A DNA stretch of 64,000 nt from Porphyrobacter sp. LM 6 (GCF_001720465.1 NZ_CP017113.1:1736001-1800000); one strand, 5' to 3'. Positions 7,417 to 17,319 are shown, counted from the first letter of the stretch. Numbers and translations are program-made. The notes: a model not told the origin generated them from the letters alone.

Positions 7417-8967
7417 ATGGCGACGGGCGAGCAGGGACAGGTTGCAGCGGCATGGGCGCAGCTGCACGGGCTGGAGCCGCAGCGGCTGGCAGGGCTGTTC
7501 ACTGGCGATCCTGCGCGGGTTGCGGCCATGACCCGCCGGATCTCCTGGCCGGTTGCGCCGGGCAGCGCCGAGCAGACCGGCATGACCATCGACTTTGCCA
7601 AGACCCACTTGGGCGAGGCCGAACTCGCCGCGTTCGAGGCGCTGGCCGATGCGGCGGGCTTTGCTGCGGCGCGCGAGGCGCTGTTCGGCGGCGGGATCGT
7701 CAATGTGACCGAAGGCCGCGCCGCCACCCACGGCGCGCTGCGCGGCAGCGGGACGGACGCACAGGTCGAAGAGGCCGAAGCCCTGCTCGCGCGCATGGGC
7801 ATGCTGGTCGAGGCGATCCACCAAGGCGCGCTGGGCGAGGTCAAGCACTGCATTGCGATCGGCATCGGCGGATCGGCGCTCGGCCCGGCGCTTGCCATCG
7901 ATGCGCTGACCCGCGATCTGGCGCTGGTCGATGTCCACGTGGTCTCGAACATCGATGGTCTCGCGCTCGAACAGGCGTTCGCCGCCTGTGACCCGCAGAC
8001 CACGCTGATCGCGGTCGCCTCCAAGACCTTCACCACTATCGAGACCATGACCAATGCGGCCAGCGCGCTGAAGTGGCTGGCCGACAATGGCGTCGAGGAT
8101 CCGGGCGGGCAGGTCGTCGCGCTCACCGCCGCGCCCGAGAAGGCGGTCGAATGGGGCGTGGACGAGACTCGCATCCTGCCGTTCCCCGAAAGCGTCGGCG
8201 GGCGCTATTCGCTGTTCTCCTCGATCGGCTTCCCGATTGCGCTGGCGATCGGGATGGAGGAATTCCGCCAGTTGCTTGCGGGCGCCAAGGCGGTGGACGA
8301 TCACTTCCGCACCACCGAAGGCCGCGCCAATGCGCCGCTGCTCGCCGCCTTTGCCGACCAGTATTACACCCGGTTGCGCGGTTGCCAGACCCGCGCGGTG
8401 TTCGCCTATGACGAGCGGCTCGCGCTGCTGCCTGACTATCTTCAGCAGCTTGAAATGGAATCGAACGGCAAGAGCGTGACGGTCAGCGGCGATCCGGTTG
8501 ACGGGCCGACCGCAGCGGTGACCTGGGGCGGGGTGGGCACCGACGCGCAGCACGCGGTGTTCCAGTTGCTCCATCAGGGCACGCATCTGATCCCGGTCGA
8601 TTTCATCGTCTCGATCGCGCCGGGCGATGATCTCGATCCCGCGCACCACCGCATCCTGCTGATGAACTGCCTTGCGCAAGGCGCGGCGCTGATGGCGGGC
8701 AAGGCCTCGGACGATCCGGCGCGCGCCTATCCGGGCGACCGGCCCTCGACCACATTCCTGCTCGACGATTGCGATGCCGCGGCATTGGGCGCGCTGATCG
8801 CGTTCCATGAACAGCGCACCTTTGCCAACGCCGTGCTGATGGGGATCAACCCCTTCGACCAGTTCGGGGTGGAACTCGGGAAGGCGATCGCCAAGCAGAT
8901 CGAGAAGGGGGAAGGCGACTTCGACCCTTCGACCAAGGCACTGATGGCGATGGCGGGGCTGGCATAA
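7417..8967 (+). CDS. pgi: Glucose-6-phosphate isomerase
   Basis: 516 residues. Interconverts glucose-6-phosphate and fructose-6-phosphate. The sugar-phosphate isomerase fold is shown by IGIGGSALGPALA, VASKTFTTIETMTNA (phosphate-binding SKTFTT), PFPESVGGRYSLFSSIG (signature with catalytic E) and the C-terminal QFGVELGKAIAKQI with the catalytic lysine segment. ATG 7417 is preceded by AAGGGGA at good spacing, though the frame opens further upstream. Divergent from lepB with a 49-bp spacer that must hold both promoters. Confidence 0.95.
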   Translation: MATGEQGQVAAAWAQLHGLEPQRLAGLFTGDPARVAAMTRRISWPVAPGSAEQTGMTIDFAKTHLGEAELAAFEALADAAGFAAAREALFGGGIVNVTEGRAATHGALRGSGTDAQVEEAEALLARMGMLVEAIHQGALGEVKHCIAIGIGGSALGPALAIDALTRDLALVDVHVVSNIDGLALEQAFAACDPQTTLIAVASKTFTTIETMTNAASALKWLADNGVEDPGGQVVALTAAPEKAVEWGVDETRILPFPESVGGRYSLFSSIGFPIALAIGMEEFRQLLAGAKAVDDHFRTTEGRANAPLLAAFADQYYTRLRGCQTRAVFAYDERLALLPDYLQQLEMESNGKSVTVSGDPVDGPTAAVTWGGVGTDAQHAVFQLLHQGTHLIPVDFIVSIAPGDDLDPAHHRILLMNCLAQGAALMAGKASDDPARAYPGDRPSTTFLLDDCDAAALGALIAFHEQRTFANAVLMGINPFDQFGVELGKAIAKQIEKGEGDFDPSTKALMAMAGLA

Positions 8968-9190
8968 GCCGGGAAAAGATTGACTTTCTGACCGATTGCG
9001 CCCATCTGTCCCCCATCGAAGCGCGTTAGCCATGCGTGAAGCGGCGGTTATCTGACATCATCCGCCCCGGCCGCGCCTCGGTTCTATCCCAAGACTTCCC
9101 TTTTCACGCGGGCGGTTTCAACCCCCGCGCCGCGCCCGCAATCCGTTTGGGATTGGCGGAAGCGCGCCGCACATTATTTGCGAGTTACAC

Positions 9191-10762
9191 ATGACAACTT
9201 TCGCTGAACTCGGGCTGTCGCAGCCCGTGCTTCAGGCCCTCGACATGAAGGGCTACACCATTCCCACCCCGATCCAGGAACAGGCGATCCCGCCGGTTCT
9301 CAAGGGCCGCGACCTGCTGGGTATCGCCCAGACCGGCACCGGCAAGACCGCCGCTTTCATGCTCCCCAGCATCGATCGGCTGCGCGAGGCCGACAAGCCG
9401 ATCCCGTTCAAGTCCTGCCGCATGCTGGTGCTGGCCCCGACCCGCGAGCTGGCGGTGCAGATTGCCGACAGCGCCAAGGATTACGGCGCGCTTGCCGGCC
9501 TCAAGGTGCAGTGCATCGTCGGCGGCACCAGCGTGGGCAAGGATCGCAACAAGCTGCACCGCGGCACCGACATTCTGGTCGCCACGCCCGGCCGCCTGCT
9601 CGATCTGATCGACCAGAAGGCACTGAACCTCAACGGCATCGAAGTGCTGGTGCTCGACGAGGCTGACCAGATGCTCGATCTCGGCTTCATCCACGCGCTG
9701 CGCAAGATCCGCGAGCTCGCGCCCAAGGATCGCCAGACGCTGTTCTTCAGCGCAACCATGCCCAAGGCGATCAAGGAACTGGTGAGCGGTTATTGCCACA
9801 ATCCGGTGCAGGTCTCGGTTACGCCGGAAAGCACGACTGCCGAGCGCATCGACCAGTATCTCTTCATGGTGCAGCAGGACGAAAAGACCGCGCTGCTCGA
9901 AATGATCCTCAAGCGCCGCCATCAGGTGCCGGGCGAGTTCGAGCGCATCCTCATCTTCACCCGCACCAAGCACGGCGCGGACCGCGTGGTGAAGAAGTTG
10001 CAGCAGGCGGGCATCGAGAGCAACGCGATCCACGGCAACAAGTCGCAGCCGCAGCGCCAGCGCGCGCTCGACGAGTTCCGCAAGGCGCGTGTGCCGATCC
10101 TGATTGCAACCGATGTGGCCGCGCGCGGGATTGATATTCCGGGCGTTTCCCACGTCATCAATTACGAGCTGCCCAACGTGCCCGAACAATATGTCCACCG
10201 CATCGGCCGCACCGCGCGTGCGGGCCGCGACGGGGTGGCGATTGCATTCTGTGCCGAGGACGAGCGCGCCTATCTCAAGGATATTCGCAAGACCACCGGC
10301 GCCGAGCTTGAGCGTCTGCCGCTGCCGGACAATTTCCGCGCCGTGGTGGAAGGCGAAGGCCCGACCAAGCCTGCCCCGCGCCAGCCGATGAAGCGCGTGC
10401 AGGCGCGCCCCCTCGGCCAGCGCAAGCCGCAAGGCGACCGCCGGCCCGAGGGCGAGCGTCGCCCGCAGCAGGGCGAACAGCGCCGCGCTGAAGGCGAGCG
10501 TCGCCCGCAAGGGGATCGCCGTTCGCCGCAGGGTGAACAGCGACGCGCAGAAGGCGATCGCCGTCCGCAGGGCGAGCGTCGTCCGCAGGGTGATCGCAAG
10601 CCGCAGGGCGAAAAGTCCGGCCAGGGTCGTCCCGGCGGCGGCCAGCGTCATGCTGGCGGCGGTCGTCCGCAAGGCAATGGCGGCGGCGGCAATGGTGGCC
10701 GCGGACGCGGACGCGGTCGTCCCGGTGGCGGCGGCGGTCGCCCGCGCGCCGCGCAGGGCTGA
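9191..10762 (+). CDS. rhlE: DEAD-box ATP-dependent RNA helicase (RhlE type)
   Basis: 523 residues. Q motif and motif I (AQTGTGKTAAFM), Ia PTRELAVQ, II DEAD (VLDEADQML), III SAT (FFSATMP) and VI HRIGRTARAGR are all present; the core ends near residue 375. The C-terminal ~130 residues are low-complexity, built from repeats such as ERRPQGDRR and EQRRAEG, then a Gly/Arg-rich tail (GGRGRGRGRPGGGGGR) typical of RNA-binding extensions. Such helicases remodel RNA during ribosome assembly and mRNA decay, often in the cold. The 223-bp leader (8968-9190) has no gene; it carries a small hairpin (CAATCC/GGATTG near 9140-9157). Confidence 0.9.
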   Translation: MTTFAELGLSQPVLQALDMKGYTIPTPIQEQAIPPVLKGRDLLGIAQTGTGKTAAFMLPSIDRLREADKPIPFKSCRMLVLAPTRELAVQIADSAKDYGALAGLKVQCIVGGTSVGKDRNKLHRGTDILVATPGRLLDLIDQKALNLNGIEVLVLDEADQMLDLGFIHALRKIRELAPKDRQTLFFSATMPKAIKELVSGYCHNPVQVSVTPESTTAERIDQYLFMVQQDEKTALLEMILKRRHQVPGEFERILIFTRTKHGADRVVKKLQQAGIESNAIHGNKSQPQRQRALDEFRKARVPILIATDVAARGIDIPGVSHVINYELPNVPEQYVHRIGRTARAGRDGVAIAFCAEDERAYLKDIRKTTGAELERLPLPDNFRAVVEGEGPTKPAPRQPMKRVQARPLGQRKPQGDRRPEGERRPQQGEQRRAEGERRPQGDRRSPQGEQRRAEGDRRPQGERRPQGDRKPQGEKSGQGRPGGGQRHAGGGRPQGNGGGGNGGRGRGRGRPGGGGGRPRAAQG

Positions 10763-10877
10763 CCCAAAACCAGCGTAACCCGATGGCAGGCAGCAGCGAA
10801 CTCGCGCTTGCGAGGCTGCGCCTTGCCATTGGAATCCGTGCGGTCATGCGCCATATCGCGCACCCATCGACAAAAGG

Positions 10878-12239
10878 ATGTGCGCCGTGGCCGACAGTTA
10901 CGACTATGACCTCTTCACCATCGGCGCGGGCTCTGGTGGGGTGCGCGCCAGCCGTGTCGCCGCAGCGCACGGCGCGCGGGTCGCGGTGGCCGAGGAATAC
11001 CGGGTCGGCGGCACCTGCGTCATCCGTGGCTGTGTGCCCAAGAAGATGCTCGTCTACGGCGCGCACTTCGCCGAAGACCTCGAAGACGCCAAGCAGTTCG
11101 GCTGGAATATCGAAGGCAAAAGCTTCGATTGGGTGCGCCTGCGCGATCACGTGCTGAACGATGTCACCCGTCTCGAAGGGCTCTACGGCCAGACGCTCAG
11201 CAATCACAACGTCACGATCTACCGCGAGCGCGCGACGATCACCGGCGCGCATGAAATCACGCTTGCCAGCGGACAGGTGGTGACGGCGAAGTACATCCTG
11301 ATCGCCACCGGCGCGCGCCCGCACGTGCCGGAGTTTCCGGGCAGCGAGCACGTCATCACCTCGAACGAGGCGTTCCATCTCGATGCCTTGCCGCGCCGCG
11401 TGCTGATTGCGGGCGGGGGCTACATCGCCAACGAGTTCGCCGGCATCTTCAACGAATTCGGCTGCAAGGTGACGATCGCCAACCGCTCGGACACGATCCT
11501 GCGTTCCTATGACGCGGCCCTGCGCGACCGGCTGCTCCAGATTTCGATGGTGAAGGGCATCAGCTTCCTGTTCCACGCCGAGTTCGAGCATATCGAAAAG
11601 CAGGCCGACGGCTCGCTGCTGGTCAAGCTGACCGGCCAGGAGCCTGCCGAATACGACGCGGTGATGGTGGCGACCGGTCGTGTGCCCAATACGCAAGGCC
11701 TCGGGCTGGAAACCATCGGGGTCGCAACCGGCCGCAACGGCGAGATCGTGGTCGATGCCTTCAGCAAGACCAACCTCGACCATGTCTATGCCGTGGGCGA
11801 TGTGACCGACCGCGTGCAGCTTACCCCCGTTGCGATCCGCGAGGGGCAGGCCTTTGCCGATAGCGTCTTCGGCCCGGGCGAACCCTATGCGGTCGATCGC
11901 TCCTGCGTGCCGAGCGCGGTGTTCAGCCACCCGCCGATCGCGGCCGTCGGCTTGACCGAGAGCGAGGCGCGCAACCAGCTCGGCAACATCAAGGTCTATC
12001 AGGCTGATTTCCGCCCGATGAAGCACGTTGTCGCCGGGCGCAACGAGCGCTGCCTCTACAAGATGATCGTCGATGCCGCGAACGACCGGATCGTCGGCAT
12101 CCACATGATCGGCCCCGAAGCGCCCGAGATCATGCAGGCCGCCGCGATTGCGGTGAAGGCCAAGCTGACCAAGGCTGATTTCGACGCGACAGTCGCGATC
12201 CACCCGACCATGGCCGAGGAACTGGTGCTGTTCAAATAG
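10878..12239 (+). CDS. gor: Glutathione-disulfide reductase
   Basis: 453 residues. N-terminal FAD motif TIGAGSGGVRASR, redox-active disulfide GGTCVIRGCVPKKML (CxxxxC), NAD(P)H-binding motif IAGGGYIANEFAG, second FAD motif VYAVGDVTD, and C-terminal HPTMAEELV with the catalytic His-Glu pair. It reduces oxidised glutathione in the cytoplasm. The glutathione-specific features and length favour Gor over dihydrolipoamide dehydrogenase. An SDR gene follows after 11 bp and may be co-transcribed. The 115-bp spacer upstream separates it from the helicase. Confidence 0.9.
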   Translation: MCAVADSYDYDLFTIGAGSGGVRASRVAAAHGARVAVAEEYRVGGTCVIRGCVPKKMLVYGAHFAEDLEDAKQFGWNIEGKSFDWVRLRDHVLNDVTRLEGLYGQTLSNHNVTIYRERATITGAHEITLASGQVVTAKYILIATGARPHVPEFPGSEHVITSNEAFHLDALPRRVLIAGGGYIANEFAGIFNEFGCKVTIANRSDTILRSYDAALRDRLLQISMVKGISFLFHAEFEHIEKQADGSLLVKLTGQEPAEYDAVMVATGRVPNTQGLGLETIGVATGRNGEIVVDAFSKTNLDHVYAVGDVTDRVQLTPVAIREGQAFADSVFGPGEPYAVDRSCVPSAVFSHPPIAAVGLTESEARNQLGNIKVYQADFRPMKHVVAGRNERCLYKMIVDAANDRIVGIHMIGPEAPEIMQAAAIAVKAKLTKADFDATVAIHPTMAEELVLFK

Positions 12240-12250
12240 GGGGCAATTTG

Positions 12251-12973
12251 ATGGACGTTAACGGAAAGACAGTGCTGCTGACCGGCGGCAGCGCCGGCAT
12301 CGGACGCGAGATTGCGCGCCAGCTCAAGGCCAAGGGCGCGAAGGTCGTCCTCACAGGCCGCGATCCTGCGCGCCTCGAAGCCATGGGGGCCGAGGGTTTC
12401 GAGACGATGGCCGCCGACCTGTCGAGCGCGGCGGGTGTCGATGCACTGGTTGCGGCGGTGGGGGACCGCCAGATCGATATCCTCATCAACAATGCCGGGC
12501 TCGGCGTGCCGCATGATGTGCGCAATCTTGCGCCCGATCCTGATGCGGCGGACGGGTGCCTCTATGCCAACCTCTCCGCACCGATCCGGCTGATCACCGC
12601 GCTGCTGCCGCGCCTGCGCGCGCGGCCTCGGGCCGCGATCGTCAATGTCACCAGCGGCCTCGCGATTGCGCCCAACACCGCAAGCTCGGTCTATTGCGCC
12701 AGCAAGGCGGGCCTCAGGAGCTACACCATGGCGCTGCGCGCGCAGCTGGCGGGCGAGCCAATCCTTGTGGTCGAGGCGCTGCCTCCGGTGGTCGACACCC
12801 AGATGACCGCCGACCGCGCGACGAGCAAGATGCCGCCGGAAGAGTGCGCGCGTCAGATCATCGCCGCGATCGAAGGCGACCGGCCCGAAGCCAATGTCGG
12901 CATGGTGAAGCTGCTGCGCGCGGTCTATTCGCTCTCGCCCGCGCTGGCCCGCAGCGTAATGCGGCGGTTCTAG
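12251..12973 (+). CDS. Short-chain dehydrogenase/reductase (DltE-like)
   Basis: 240 residues. Rossmann NAD(P)-binding TGGSAGIGREIA (~10-21), NNAG (INNAGLG), and the catalytic Ser/Tyr/Lys in NVTSGL ... YCASKAG. The closest pattern I recognise is the DltE/YdfG-like classical SDR group with a SVYCASKAGLRSYT segment; substrate unknown. ATG 12251 is preceded by GGGGG and gives MDVNGKTVLLTGG; TTG 12248 is also in frame. It follows gor by 11 bp. Its stop overlaps the stop of the convergent FAD oxidoreductase gene. Confidence 0.8.
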   Translation: MDVNGKTVLLTGGSAGIGREIARQLKAKGAKVVLTGRDPARLEAMGAEGFETMAADLSSAAGVDALVAAVGDRQIDILINNAGLGVPHDVRNLAPDPDAADGCLYANLSAPIRLITALLPRLRARPRAAIVNVTSGLAIAPNTASSVYCASKAGLRSYTMALRAQLAGEPILVVEALPPVVDTQMTADRATSKMPPEECARQIIAAIEGDRPEANVGMVKLLRAVYSLSPALARSVMRRF

Positions 12974-14073
12974 GCACCGAGCCGGGCGGGGGCGAAAGTC
13001 TCGAAGCTGAGACCCGCCGCCGCGCAGTCCTCGGGGAAGGGCAGGCCGAGCGCCGCCGCTGCTGCGATACGCGAGAGGGCAGGGGCGGTCTGGAACCCCG
13101 CGCCGCCTTGCCCCGCACACCACACGAACCCCTTTGCGCCTGCCGCGTGGCCGATCACCGGCAGTTCGTCAGGCGCAAAGCTTCTCAGGCCCGCCCAGCT
13201 ATGGCTGATCCGGCGGATCGCGAGGCTGGTCGCCTGCTCGACCCGATCGGCCGCGATGGCAATATCGAGCTCCTCGGGCGCAGCATCGCAGGGGTCGGTC
13301 GGGGTCTGGTCCATCGAAGAGGCGAGCAATTGCCCGCGGCCTTCGGGCAGCAGGTAGAAGCCTTCGCCGATGGTCTTGGTGAAGGGCCACGCGCGCACAT
13401 CCTCGCCCTCTGGCGCGGCGAAGGAGATCACCGTGCGGCGGCGCGGTTCGATGCCGATGGGGGCGACGCCGGCCAGCTGCGCGAGTTCGTCCGCCCAGGC
13501 ACCGGCGGCGTTGACGAGGATTGGGGCGGTGTAGCTTTCCCCGCCCGCTTCGACCCGCCAGCCCGCGCCGTCACGCGCCACCGCGCTGACTCGCGCGCCC
13601 GTCACCAGTCGCCCGCCCGCAGCCCGCAGGCTCGCCACATGGGCTTGCAGCATCGCATCGGTATCGAGCTTGAGCGATCCGTGATCGACCAGCGCCGCCG
13701 CGCAGGCCTCGAGCTTGAGGATCGGCAGGATCGCCCGCGCCTCGTCCGCCCCGATCCGCGTGTAGTCGCAGCCATATTGCCGGTGCACCGCCTCCAGCGC
13801 ATCGAGTTCGGCGATCTCGCCTGCCTCGGCGATATGCAGCGCGGGGTGGATCGCGCCATGCGCGGCCAGCTCCGCCATGCTCAGCGCGGTAAGGTCACGC
13901 ACCGGCGGGTTGCCGAGGCCGTAGTGGGCAAAGGCGACCGAGCGGCCCGAGGAATGGTAACCGCAAGCGCTCTCGGCCTCGAGCACCACCACCTGCGCGT
14001 GGGCCGCCAGCCGCGCTGCCACGGATAGCCCCGCGATCCCGCCGCCCACCACCAGCACATCTGCCGCCTGCAT
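12970..14073 (-). CDS. FAD-dependent oxidoreductase (DAO family)
   Basis: About 367 residues. N-terminal FAD-binding motif VLVVGGGIAGLSVAARLA, then the glycine-oxidase/D-amino-acid-dehydrogenase-type domain, with an insert segment PRRRTVISFAAP and a C-terminal VWCAGQGGAGFQTAPALSRIAA that closes the FAD site. Members oxidise amines or D-amino acids; the HSWAGLRSFAPDE segment resembles DadA-like enzymes of proteobacteria. Substrate is not determined. The frame extends to 14106; ATG 14073 (MQAADVLVVGGG) is the most natural start. Convergent with the SDR gene with a 4-bp overlap; divergent from pccB. Confidence 0.8.
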   Translation of the reverse strand: MQAADVLVVGGGIAGLSVAARLAAHAQVVVLEAESACGYHSSGRSVAFAHYGLGNPPVRDLTALSMAELAAHGAIHPALHIAEAGEIAELDALEAVHRQYGCDYTRIGADEARAILPILKLEACAAALVDHGSLKLDTDAMLQAHVASLRAAGGRLVTGARVSAVARDGAGWRVEAGGESYTAPILVNAAGAWADELAQLAGVAPIGIEPRRRTVISFAAPEGEDVRAWPFTKTIGEGFYLLPEGRGQLLASSMDQTPTDPCDAAPEELDIAIAADRVEQATSLAIRRISHSWAGLRSFAPDELPVIGHAAGAKGFVWCAGQGGAGFQTAPALSRIAAAAALGLPFPEDCAAAGLSFETFAPARLGA

Positions 14074-14171
14074 CACCATCCTCGTTACTACCGCCACTTT
14101 TGCCACGTTGACGCTTGGGCGTGCCTAAGGCAACGCGTTGCAGCAAGAGACCTGACGAGAGAGGATGACCC

Positions 14172-15704
14172 TTGTCCGCCAATATCGCCGAAATGGAACG
14201 CCGCCGCCAAGCTGCCCGCATGGGCGGCGGAGCCAAGCGCATCGAAGCCCAGCACGCCAAGGGCAAGCTGACCGCGCGCGAACGCCTTGACGTGCTGCTC
14301 GACGAAGGCAGCTTCGAAGAGCTTGATACCTATGTCGAGCATGACTGCGTCGATTTCGGGATGGAGAGCCAGAAGATCCCGGGTGACGGCGTGGTGACCG
14401 GCAGCGGCACGATCAACGGCCGGCTGGTCTATGTCTTCAGCCAGGACTTCACCGTATTCGGCGGCTCGCTGTCCAAGCGCCATGCCGAGAAGATCTGCAA
14501 GGTGATGGACACCGCGATGAAGGTCGGTGCGCCGGTCATCGGCCTGAACGATTCGGGCGGCGCGCGCATTCAGGAGGGCGTCGCGAGCCTCGGCGGCTAT
14601 GCCGAGGTGTTCCAGCGCAACGTGCTGGCATCGGGCGTGGTGCCGCAGATCAGCCTCATCATGGGGCCGTGCGCGGGCGGGGCGGTCTACAGCCCTGCGA
14701 TGACCGACTTCATCTTCATGGTGAAGGATTCAAGCTACATGTTCGTCACCGGCCCCGAGGTGGTGAAGACCGTCACCAACGAGGTCGTGACGCAGGAAGA
14801 GCTGGGCGGGGCGATTACCCACACGACCAAGACTTCCGTGGCCGATCTCGCCTACGAGAACGATGTGGAAGCCCTGCTGGCCACCCGCCGCTTCTTCGAC
14901 TTCCTGCCGCTGTCCAATCGCGACGAAGCCCCTGTGCTCCCCACCGGCGATGCGTGGGACCGGATCGACAACAGCCTCGACACGCTGATCCCCGACAACG
15001 CCAACCAGCCCTATGACATGCATGAGGTGATCGCCAAGGTGCTGGACGAGGGCGATTTCTTCGAAATCCAGCCCGCCCACGCTGCCAACATCATCTGCGG
15101 TTTTGGCCGCATCGAAGGCCGCACCGTGGGCGTGGTGGCGAACCAGCCGATGGTGCTCGCGGGCGTGCTCGACATCAATTCCTCGAAGAAAGCCGCGCGC
15201 TTCGTGCGCTTCTGCGATGCCTTCGAGATTCCGATTGTAACCTTCGTCGACGTTCCCGGCTTCCTCCCCGGCACCGCGCAGGAGCTGGGCGGGATCATCA
15301 AGCACGGCGCGAAGCTGCTCTTCGCCTATGCCGAGGCGACCGTGCCCAAGATCACCGTCATCACCCGCAAGGCCTATGGCGGGGCATATGACGTGATGGC
15401 CTCCAAGCACTTGCGCGGCGATTTGAACTACGCCTGGCCCACCGCGGAAATCGCGGTGATGGGCGCAAAGGGCGCGGTGGAGATCATCTTCCGTCAGGAA
15501 AAGAACGACCCCGCCAAGATCGCCGAGCGCACCAAGGAATACGAAGACCGCTTCGCCAACCCCTTCGTGGCAGCGCAGCGCGGATATATCGACGAGGTGA
15601 TCTACCCGCACTCGACGCGGCGGCGGATTGCGCTGGGGCTACGCAAGCTGCGGACGAAGAGCTTGGAGAACCCGTGGAAGAAGCATGACAATATTCCGCT
15701 CTAA
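14172..15704 (+). CDS. pccB: Propionyl-CoA carboxylase beta subunit (carboxyltransferase)
   Basis: 510 residues, the usual PccB length. N-terminal [19 protein letters not shown] and the acyl-CoA/biotin-binding crotonase-type folds with [37 protein letters not shown] and [15 protein letters not shown]. It transfers carboxyl from carboxybiotin on PccA to propionyl-CoA, giving methylmalonyl-CoA. TTG 14172 has GAGAGG upstream; ATG 14193 is the alternative. First gene of a module holding the epimerase, enoyl-CoA hydratase and mutase; pccA lies further downstream at 21701. Confidence 0.92.
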   Translation: MSANIAEMERRRQAARMGGGAKRIEAQHAKGKLTARERLDVLLDEGSFEELDTYVEHDCVDFGMESQKIPGDGVVTGSGTINGRLVYVFSQDFTVFGGSLSKRHAEKICKVMDTAMKVGAPVIGLNDSGGARIQEGVASLGGYAEVFQRNVLASGVVPQISLIMGPCAGGAVYSPAMTDFIFMVKDSSYMFVTGPEVVKTVTNEVVTQEELGGAITHTTKTSVADLAYENDVEALLATRRFFDFLPLSNRDEAPVLPTGDAWDRIDNSLDTLIPDNANQPYDMHEVIAKVLDEGDFFEIQPAHAANIICGFGRIEGRTVGVVANQPMVLAGVLDINSSKKAARFVRFCDAFEIPIVTFVDVPGFLPGTAQELGGIIKHGAKLLFAYAEATVPKITVITRKAYGGAYDVMASKHLRGDLNYAWPTAEIAVMGAKGAVEIIFRQEKNDPAKIAERTKEYEDRFANPFVAAQRGYIDEVIYPHSTRRRIALGLRKLRTKSLENPWKKHDNIPL

Positions 15705-15972
15705 CTTCGTTGACACAACGAGGCTGACTTATGCCTTCGTGTCGTCGAGCGAGCCGGATACGATCGGCGTAGAAGTCGCACTGGACGGCAACGTGCTGCT
15801 CGATGTGTCGATGGACGAAGATGGCAAGATCACGGTTTTGTTCGACGAAGACGGGCATCAAGCTGAGTTCGAGTTGAACGAGCTGCGCGCCGTTTTGACG
15901 AAGTGCGAAACTGAATTGAACGACTGGCGAAATCGCCTGACCGCACCCGGTGAAATGTGGAGCAAAACATGA
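15685..15972 (+). CDS. Hypothetical protein, 95 aa, between pccB and mce
   Basis: Start ATG 15685 overlaps the pccB 3' end by 20 bp and the TGA overlaps the ATG of the epimerase (ATGA at 15969-15972), so it is translated in series with both. It is a small acidic soluble protein ([16 protein letters not shown] stretch, DVSMDEDG) with no signal or membrane segment. Base use is visibly less GC-rich than its neighbours, suggesting later acquisition. I recognise no family and assign no function. Confidence 0.55.
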   Translation: MTIFRSNFVDTTRLTYAFVSSSEPDTIGVEVALDGNVLLDVSMDEDGKITVLFDEDGHQAEFELNELRAVLTKCETELNDWRNRLTAPGEMWSKT

Positions 15973-16421
15973 AACTCGGCCGCTTGAACCACATCGGGGT
16001 CGCCACGCCCTCCATCGCTGATGCGATCGTCTATTGGCGCGACGTCATGGGCGCGACCAAGATCCACACGCCCTTCGATCTTGAGGAGCAGGGCGTGAAG
16101 GTCTGCTTCGTCGACACCCCCGGTGCGGAGGGGGCGATGAACGGCACGCAGATCGAGCTGATCGAGCCGCTGGGGGAAAACTCCACGCTCGCGGGCTTCC
16201 TCGCCAAGAACCCCTTGGGCGGGCAGCATCACCTGTGCTTCGAAGTGCCCGATATCGCCGAAGCCCGCGCCGAGTTCGAGAGCCTCGGCAAGCGCATCCT
16301 CGGCCCAACGCGCATCGGCGCGCACGGCACCCCTATCTTTTTCGTCCATCCCAAGGACATGGGCGGCATGCTTACCGAGATCATGGAGACGCCCAAAGAG
16401 GGCACGCATTGGTCGAATTGA
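15969..16421 (+). CDS. mce: Methylmalonyl-CoA epimerase
   Basis: 150 residues of VOC-fold protein. Metal ligands are visible: H in LNHIGVATPS, H in QHHLCFEVPDI and E in GMLTEIMETP. HLCFEV and GTPIFFVHPKDMGGMLTE are typical of this family. It interconverts the (2S) and (2R) forms of methylmalonyl-CoA, needed between the carboxylase (PccAB) and the mutase. ATG 15969 has GGAG upstream; GTG 15957 is also in frame. Confidence 0.9.
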   Translation: MKLGRLNHIGVATPSIADAIVYWRDVMGATKIHTPFDLEEQGVKVCFVDTPGAEGAMNGTQIELIEPLGENSTLAGFLAKNPLGGQHHLCFEVPDIAEARAEFESLGKRILGPTRIGAHGTPIFFVHPKDMGGMLTEIMETPKEGTHWSN

Positions 16422-16433
16422 GAACAACCGCCT

Positions 16434-16510
16434 CCCCGGACTTGATCCGGGGCCCCGCTTCTTCCTTAGCCAAGCAGAAGAAAGCGGGGCCCCGGCTCGG
16501 GGGCCGGGGT
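16434..16510. repeat. Intergenic palindromic repeat, CCCCGG...GGGGCCCC type
   Basis: The spacer between mce and the enoyl-CoA hydratase folds almost completely. CCCCGG/CCGGGG flank 7 bases at 16434-16452; GGGGCCCCGCTT(C)TTC pairs with GAAGAAAGCGGGGCCCC; and CCCCGG/CCGGGG occurs again near 16490-16510. The form (GC-rich arms around an AAG/GAAG centre, ending in CGGGGTGACG) is like dispersed palindromic units found between genes of alphaproteobacteria. It could also act as a terminator or stabilise mRNA ends. Confidence 0.75.
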
Positions 16511-16533
16511 GACGGAAACGAGAGGTTGAACAA

Positions 16534-17319
16534 ATGTCCTACGAAACCATCCGCGTCGAACGTGACGGCCCGCTGCTCACCATCACCTTGAACCGGCCCG
16601 AGCGGCTCAACGCCATGCCGCCGCAGATGGCGGACGAGCTGGGGCAGGCGTTCTACGACCTCGGCGATGCGCGCGCGGTGCTGATTACGGGTGAGGGCAA
16701 GGGCTTCTGCTCGGGCGCGGACCTTTCGGCGCGCGGCTCCGGCTCGGCGCTGGGCGGCAAGGGCGGTAGCCACGAGGCGCTGATCAATCACTATAACCCC
16801 GCGATCAGCCAGCTGATCCGCGCGAATGTCCCGGTGATCTGCGCGGTCAATGGCCCGGCGGCGGGTGTGGGATGCAGCCTTGCGCTGGCGGCGGACTTCA
16901 CCATCGCCGCCAAGAGCGCCTATTTCCTCCAGGCCTTCGTCAATATCGGCCTCGTGCCCGATGGCGGATCGACCTGGCTGCTCGCGCGCGCCATCGGCCG
17001 CGCGCGCGCCACGCGGATGATGATGCTGGGCGAGAAGATCAGCGGCACGCAGGCCGAGGAATGGGGCCTCGTCTACAAGTGCGTCGATGATGCCGACCTG
17101 ATGACCGAAGCGCGCGCTTTGGCCGAGAAGCTCGCGAACGGCCCGACCATCGCCTACGCCCAGATGAAGCGCAACATTGCGCTCGCGATGGACAACAACC
17201 TCCAGATGGTGCTGCTCGCCGAGGCGGAAGCGCAGCGTGTGGCCGGCGGCACCAAGGACGCGATGGAGGGCGGCATGGCCTTCCTCCAGAAGCGGAAAGC
17301 CGAATTCAAGGGGCACTAA
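16534..17319 (+). CDS. Enoyl-CoA hydratase/isomerase family protein (PaaG-like)
   Basis: 261 residues, crotonase fold. Signature segments [24 protein letters not shown] (oxyanion hole) and [30 protein letters not shown], then [12 protein letters not shown]. The pattern resembles PaaG-type 2-(1,2-epoxy-1,2-dihydrophenyl)acetyl-CoA isomerases as well as general enoyl-CoA hydratases, so the substrate is uncertain. Its place between the epimerase and the mutase suggests acyl-CoA chain breakdown feeding propionyl-CoA into the same pathway. Confidence 0.85.
   Translation: MSYETIRVERDGPLLTITLNRPERLNAMPPQMADELGQAFYDLGDARAVLITGEGKGFCSGADLSARGSGSALGGKGGSHEALINHYNPAISQLIRANVPVICAVNGPAAGVGCSLALAADFTIAAKSAYFLQAFVNIGLVPDGGSTWLLARAIGRARATRMMMLGEKISGTQAEEWGLVYKCVDDADLMTEARALAEKLANGPTIAYAQMKRNIALAMDNNLQMVLLAEAEAQRVAGGTKDAMEGGMAFLQKRKAEFKGH

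Noticed and set aside
7357..9033. Long minus-strand frame opposite pgi
   Set aside because: Shadow reading; no motif, and the pgi frame is certain.
9185..10672. Long minus-strand frame (495 codons) opposite the helicase gene
   Set aside because: Antisense reading of a high-GC gene with strong DEAD-box motifs on the plus strand; no RBS or family motif.
10420..10680. Repeats in the helicase C-terminus as a possible CRISPR or VNTR
   Set aside because: Units are codon-level repeats (ERRPQGDRR-like) with no spacers; a low-complexity protein tail explains them.
13000..14028. Plus-strand frame running through the FAD oxidoreductase region
   Set aside because: Shadow of the minus-strand gene; the FAD-binding motif is on the minus strand.
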